A stretch of DNA of 64,000 nucleotides from DATKZM01 sp035527975 (GTDB lineage: Bacteria; Pseudomonadota; Alphaproteobacteria; JAPULJ01). This document shows positions 60,620-64,000 of the stretch, in pieces. The DNA is taken from assembly GCA_035527975.1 (NCBI GenBank), contig DATKZM010000105.1, forward strand, positions 1-64,000, written 5' to 3'. The notes under the pieces are model-generated. The model was not told where the DNA came from. It was given only the letters and a program-made list of their open reading frames with translations, and ran no database searches. The first letter of the stretch is position 1, and each line of letters opens with the position of its first letter. The translations under genes were made by a program, and so were the position numbers.

Positions 60620-61801
60620 CTAGCTAGCGGTCCGGGGCCGGTTCCGCTTGCCGGGCAGTATGCCCATGTGTTTGGCGATGATCGCCAGCATGACCTCGTC
60701 GGCGCCGCCGCCGATAGAAGCAAGCCGGCCGTCGCGGAAGAAACGGCTGATAGGGGTCTCGTTCATGTAACCCATGCCGCCGAAATACTGCAGGCAGCTA
60801 TCAGCGACTTCCCGCTGTAGACGCCCTGCCTTCAGCTTGCCCATCGAGGCGAGCGCGGTGATGTCCTTGCCGTCGTCGTACTCCGCGATGCAGCGATAAA
60901 GATGCGAGCGCAGATGCTCGACCTCGGATTTGAGCTCGGCGAGGCGGAAATGGATCACCTGGTTGTCGAGCAGCGGCGCGCCGAAAGCCGTGCGCTGGGC
61001 GGTGTAGTCGATGGTCTCCTCGATCGCTCGTTCCATCGGGCCCAGCGAGGCGGCGATCGCCCACATGCGTTCTTCCTGGAACTGCATCATCTGATAGGTG
61101 AAGCCCTTGTTCTCCTCGCCGATCAGATGGCGCGCCGGGACGCGCACATCCTCGAAGAAAATCAGCCCGGTGTCCGACGCGCGCATACCGAGTTTGTCGA
61201 GCTTCTTGGACCGCACCACGCCCTTGGTGTCCATCGGCACGACGATGAGCGACTTGTTCTCGTGGACGCGCTTGTCGGGATCGGTGTTGCAAAGCATCAC
61301 CATGTAGTCGGCCTGGAAGGAGTTGGTGATCCACATCTTCTGGCCGTTGATCACATAGTCGTCGCCGTCGCGCCTGGCATGCGACTTCAGCGAGGCGACG
61401 TCGGAGCCGGCGCCGGGCTCGGAAACACCGATGCAGGTGACCATCTCGCCGGTGATCGCGGGCGCCAGGAACTCCTCGCGCAGCTCGTCGGAGCCATAGC
61501 GGGCAAGCGCCGGGGTCGCCATGTCGGTCTGCACGCCCACCGCCATCGGCACCGAGCCGGCGGCGACATGACCGAGCGCCTCGGCGAAGGCGACATTGTA
61601 TGAGTAGCCGAGCCCCATGCCGCCATACTCGACCGGCTTGTGGATGCCGAGAAAGCCGGCGTCGCCCAGCTTGCCGAACACCACGTGGGCAGGGAACTCG
61701 CCCGCCTCCTCCCAATCGTCGATATGCGGGTTGATCTCCTCGTCGATCAGCTTGCGCGCCGAGCGCATGATCTCCTGGTGCTCGTGAGTGTAGACGCTCA
61801 T
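60620..61801 (-). CDS. Acyl-CoA dehydrogenase (alternative-Glu class)
   Basis: 393 aa, FAD-dependent, the full family fold. GVSEPGAGSDVASLKSHARR and GDDYVINGQKMWITNSFQAD are the FAD/substrate motifs. The canonical catalytic Glu (E in IYEGT) is replaced: the C-terminal motif is IGGGADEVM. A Glu in MQFQEERMWAIAASL sits where isovaleryl- and long-chain dehydrogenases have theirs. This class often takes branched or long chains. It lies 37 bp after the CoA-transferase gene in the same direction. Confidence 0.92.
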   Translation of the reverse strand: MSVYTHEHQEIMRSARKLIDEEINPHIDDWEEAGEFPAHVVFGKLGDAGFLGIHKPVEYGGMGLGYSYNVAFAEALGHVAAGSVPMAVGVQTDMATPALARYGSDELREEFLAPAITGEMVTCIGVSEPGAGSDVASLKSHARRDGDDYVINGQKMWITNSFQADYMVMLCNTDPDKRVHENKSLIVVPMDTKGVVRSKKLDKLGMRASDTGLIFFEDVRVPARHLIGEENKGFTYQMMQFQEERMWAIAASLGPMERAIEETIDYTAQRTAFGAPLLDNQVIHFRLAELKSEVEHLRSHLYRCIAEYDDGKDITALASMGKLKAGRLQREVADSCLQYFGGMGYMNETPISRFFRDGRLASIGGGADEVMLAIIAKHMGILPGKRNRPRTAS

Positions 61802-61838
61802 TCGGTCGGGTTCCTTCTTGGCAGGGCTCAGGCCATGC

Positions 61839-62963
61839 TCACGATAAGGCGCGCGCGGGCGCGGCCGCGATGCCCCAATCGGCGAGGATCTCCTCGGCGT
61901 GCTCGCCGGGTTCGGGCGGCGGCCCCGGCGTCGCGGCGGCGGTGCGGCTGAAGCGCGGCGCCGGGGCCGGCTGGGGGATGCCCGCGATGGTGACGAAGGC
62001 GCCGCGCGCCTTGTTGTGCGGGTGATCGGGAGCTTCCGACATATCGAGCACCGGCGCGAAGCAGACGTCGCTGCCTTCCATGATGGCGCACCATTCCTCG
62101 CGGGTTTTCGATTTGAAGATCACGGCGAGCTTTGCCTTCTGTTCCGGCCAGCGCGCCCTGTCGGCCTGGCTGAAGGCGTCGAGGTCGGTAATGCCGGTCT
62201 TCTCCATCAACAGCGCGTAGAACTGCGGTTCGATCGAGCCGATGGCGACATATTTCCCGTCGGCGCATTCGTAGCAGCCATAGAAGGGCGCGGCGCCGTC
62301 GAGCATGTTGTCGCCGCGTTTCCCGGTCCACAGGCCGGTGGCGCGCATGCCGTAGATCAGCGCCATCAGCGCGCCCGCCCCCTCGGTCATGGCCGCGTCG
62401 ACGACCTGGCCCTTGCCCGACGATTTGGCCTCGAGGATGGCGCAGACGATGCCGAAGGCGAGCAGCATGCCGCCGCCGCCGAAATCGCCGACCAGGTTGA
62501 GCGGCACCGGCGGCGGCCGGTCGGCGTCGCCCATGGCATGCAGCGCGCCGCTCAGCGCGATGTAGTTGAGATCGTGGCCGGCGGCGTTGGCGAGCGGGCC
62601 GTCCTGGCCCCAGCCGGTCATGCGGCCATAGACGAGCTTGGGGTTGCGCGCCTGGCAGGTATCGGGCCCAAGGCCGAGCCGCTCCATGACGCCCGGACGC
62701 AGCCCTTCGATGAGGGCATCGGCGCGCGCGGCGAGGGCAAGCGCGGTCTCCACGTCGCCCGGATTTTTGAGATCGAGCGCGATTGAACGCCGGCCACGGT
62801 TCATCACGTCGGTGCGCGGGTCGCGCAGGCCCGGCGTGCCGCCGCCGCCGGGGCGGTCGATGCGCACGACATCGGCGCCCATATCGGTCAGCATCATGCC
62901 GCAGAACGGCCCGGGCCCGATGCCCGCGAATTCGACGATGCGGATCCCCTGAAGCGGTCCCAT
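61839..62963 (-). CDS. Family III CoA-transferase (CaiB/BaiF, racemase-like)
   Basis: 374 aa from ATG 62963, with GGGGAGGG eight bases upstream; the open frame runs further but without homology. MGPLQGIRIVEFAGIGPGPF, DMGADVVRIDRPGGG and NRGRRSIALDLKNPGD start the fold. The catalytic Asp of the family lies in GHDLNYIALSGALHAMG (about residue 153). The order of motifs fits the alpha-methylacyl-CoA racemase branch as well as CoA-transferases; with branched substrates a racemase is plausible. It is upstream of the acyl-CoA dehydrogenase in the same run. Confidence 0.88.
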   Translation of the reverse strand: MGPLQGIRIVEFAGIGPGPFCGMMLTDMGADVVRIDRPGGGGTPGLRDPRTDVMNRGRRSIALDLKNPGDVETALALAARADALIEGLRPGVMERLGLGPDTCQARNPKLVYGRMTGWGQDGPLANAAGHDLNYIALSGALHAMGDADRPPPVPLNLVGDFGGGGMLLAFGIVCAILEAKSSGKGQVVDAAMTEGAGALMALIYGMRATGLWTGKRGDNMLDGAAPFYGCYECADGKYVAIGSIEPQFYALLMEKTGITDLDAFSQADRARWPEQKAKLAVIFKSKTREEWCAIMEGSDVCFAPVLDMSEAPDHPHNKARGAFVTIAGIPQPAPAPRFSRTAAATPGPPPEPGEHAEEILADWGIAAAPARALS

Positions 62964-63106
62964 GGCGCTTACCCTCCCCGGATGAATGGCTAGTGTTTGA
63001 GCGTAGTGTGGCGGAAACGCGGCATTGCATCCACTATTCCGGCATCGGCCTTCGCCGAACTTTCTAGAGTTGAATGGCGCCGAAGGCGCGCAGCATTGCC
63101 GCCCAT

Positions 63107-63220
63107 GCGTCCTTTGAGACGCTCGCTGGCGCTCGCTCCTCAGGATGAGCAAGGATTCTTGGTGGCATTAAGATAATTGCTCATCCTGAGGTGCCCGCTT
63201 CAGCGGGTCTCGAAGGACGC
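63107..63220. repeat. Composite palindromic repeat, family B (third copy)
   Basis: The outer arms GCGTCCTTTGAGAC (63107-63120) and GTCTCGAAGGACGC (63207-63220) pair with one mismatch. The inner CTCCTCAGGATGAGCAA and TTGCTCATCCTGAGG pair as well. It lies between the CoA-transferase start and the MaoC stop. Confidence 0.88.
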
Positions 63221-63238
63221 AGCCCGGCAATCCCAGCC

Positions 63239-64000
63239 CTACCGCACGACCTCGGCGCGGCCGTTGTTGAGCACCACGGCGCCGCGCTCCAGCGCGGTAG
63301 CGCGGAACGACACCACTCCGCCGTCGCGCCACATCTCGGTGCGGATGGTCTCGCCGGGGTAGACCGGGGCGGAAAAGCGAAGGTCCATGGCCTTCAGCTT
63401 TGCCGGGTCGTAGCCGCATTGCGTCTTCAGGATCGCGTGGCCCGCCACGCCGTAGGTGCACAGCCCGTGCAGGATCGGCCGCTCGAAGCCGGCGGCGCGT
63501 GCCACGGCGGGGCTGGCATGCAACGGGTTGAAGTCGCCCGAAAGCCGGTAGATCAGCGCCGCCTGGGGCAGCGTCGGCAGATCGCAGATGTCGTCCGGTT
63601 CGCGGTCGGGCAGCTTGTGCGGCGTGGGAGCCGGGCCGGACGCGCCGCCGAAACCGCCATCGCCGCGCGCGAAGGCGGTCGCGGTCACGGTGGCGAGGTC
63701 CTGGCCGGTCGCCTTGTCCATGATAGTGCGGCTGGAATAGATCAGCGCTCCCTTGTCGGCGCCCTTGTCGAGGACGTTCGTGACCTTCGTGGTGGCGACC
63801 ACGGTGGCGGCCGAGGGCAGCGGCGCATGCAGCGTCAGCCCCTGCTCGCCGTGCAGGAGCTTTACCCAGTCGACCCCGGTCTTCGGATCGCGGATCCAGA
63901 AGCCGGGATAGGCCAGGACGACCGCCATGGTGGGCAGCGCCACCAATGCCGGCTCCTCGAAGACGAAGGGAAGCTGCGCCTCGTCCAGCGGATCGGCGCC
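63239..64000 (-). CDS. MaoC-family enoyl-CoA hydratase 2 (5' end beyond the window)
   Basis: The frame is open to the right edge (the last codons read GADPLDEAQLPFVFEEPAL), so the gene begins outside; 253 residues are seen of an expected 285 or so. The C-terminal hotdog domain holds the hydratase-2 motif YRLSGDFNPLHASPAVA (Asp and His catalytic, about 150 residues from the first visible one), and the N-terminal domain the stretch ALPTMAVVLAYPGFW. It hydrates trans-2-enoyl-CoA to the R-3-hydroxyacyl-CoA. The position upstream of the CoA-transferase suggests the same operon. Confidence 0.9.
   Translation of the reverse strand, partial: GADPLDEAQLPFVFEEPALVALPTMAVVLAYPGFWIRDPKTGVDWVKLLHGEQGLTLHAPLPSAATVVATTKVTNVLDKGADKGALIYSSRTIMDKATGQDLATVTATAFARGDGGFGGASGPAPTPHKLPDREPDDICDLPTLPQAALIYRLSGDFNPLHASPAVARAAGFERPILHGLCTYGVAGHAILKTQCGYDPAKLKAMDLRFSAPVYPGETIRTEMWRDGGVVSFRATALERGAVVLNNGRAEVVR

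Overview
The window is high-GC, densely packed chromosomal DNA of an alphaproteobacterium, probably Rhodospirillales- or Rhizobiales-like. This rests on synteny and family content: a divergent hrcA-grpE / rph-rdgB-hemW block, an LpoA-like lipoprotein divergent from rsmI-yraN-gshB, a DUF2244 gene, a PAS_5-like remnant, an AtuA-family protein and a phasin. I found no rRNA, tRNA, CRISPR array, prophage or complete insertion sequence. The assignment is inference from gene content.

Layout. 0.3-13.1 kb, mostly minus strand: a PiT phosphate transporter, an APC permease, an acyl-CoA-synthetase/GNAT fusion, a macrodomain protein overlapping alanine dehydrogenase, two AmpG-like MFS transporters around a PLP threonine-dehydratase-like enzyme, and a PfkB sugar/nucleoside kinase. 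13.4-28.5 kb, mixed strands: an EI24-type membrane protein, a small lipoprotein, endonuclease III, DUF2244, an EamA exporter, dapB, a coupled transporter plus two Tat-type aldo/keto reductases, an SRPBCC protein, a PLP decarboxylase, a Rid-family protein, a TolA-like coiled coil, an amidohydrolase, a NamZ-like (DUF1343) muramidase and a DUF559 endonuclease. 28.7-39.2 kb: the heat-shock block dnaK-dnaJ and hrcA-grpE (all minus), split by a DUF1848 gene, then rph, rdgB, a putative secreted metallopeptidase and hemW. 39.3-43.7 kb: LpoA-like lipoprotein, rsmI, yraN, gshB and dodecin. 44.0-64.0 kb: acyl-CoA catabolism. It holds an ACS-like synthetase, a biotin-dependent acyl-CoA carboxylase pair, a PhaF-like phasin, an AtuA-family protein, an acyl-CoA ligase, an RND efflux pair, an acyl-CoA dehydrogenase, a family III CoA-transferase and a MaoC hydratase cut by the window edge.

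How it fits together. Ligase, dehydrogenase, carboxylase and hydratase are the steps used for leucine/isovalerate or acyclic terpenoid acids, and the AtuA homologue points to the terpenoid-like variant. AmpG, the second AmpG-like carrier, the NamZ-like enzyme and the LpoA-like protein form a loose peptidoglycan-recycling theme. dnaK has a good sigma-32 promoter and hrcA a good sigma-70 promoter.

The most unusual layer is the repeats. At least five families of palindromic intergenic repeats recur here (A-E below), plus two large hairpins and several minisatellites. One family (C) flanks the DUF559 nuclease gene as inverted copies and supplies the codons of its C-terminus, occurs as an inverted pair around a short non-coding core at 52.3 kb, and interrupts the DUF1848 reading frame in phase. 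A repeat/nuclease mobile unit built from family C and DUF559 is my best candidate for an undescribed system.
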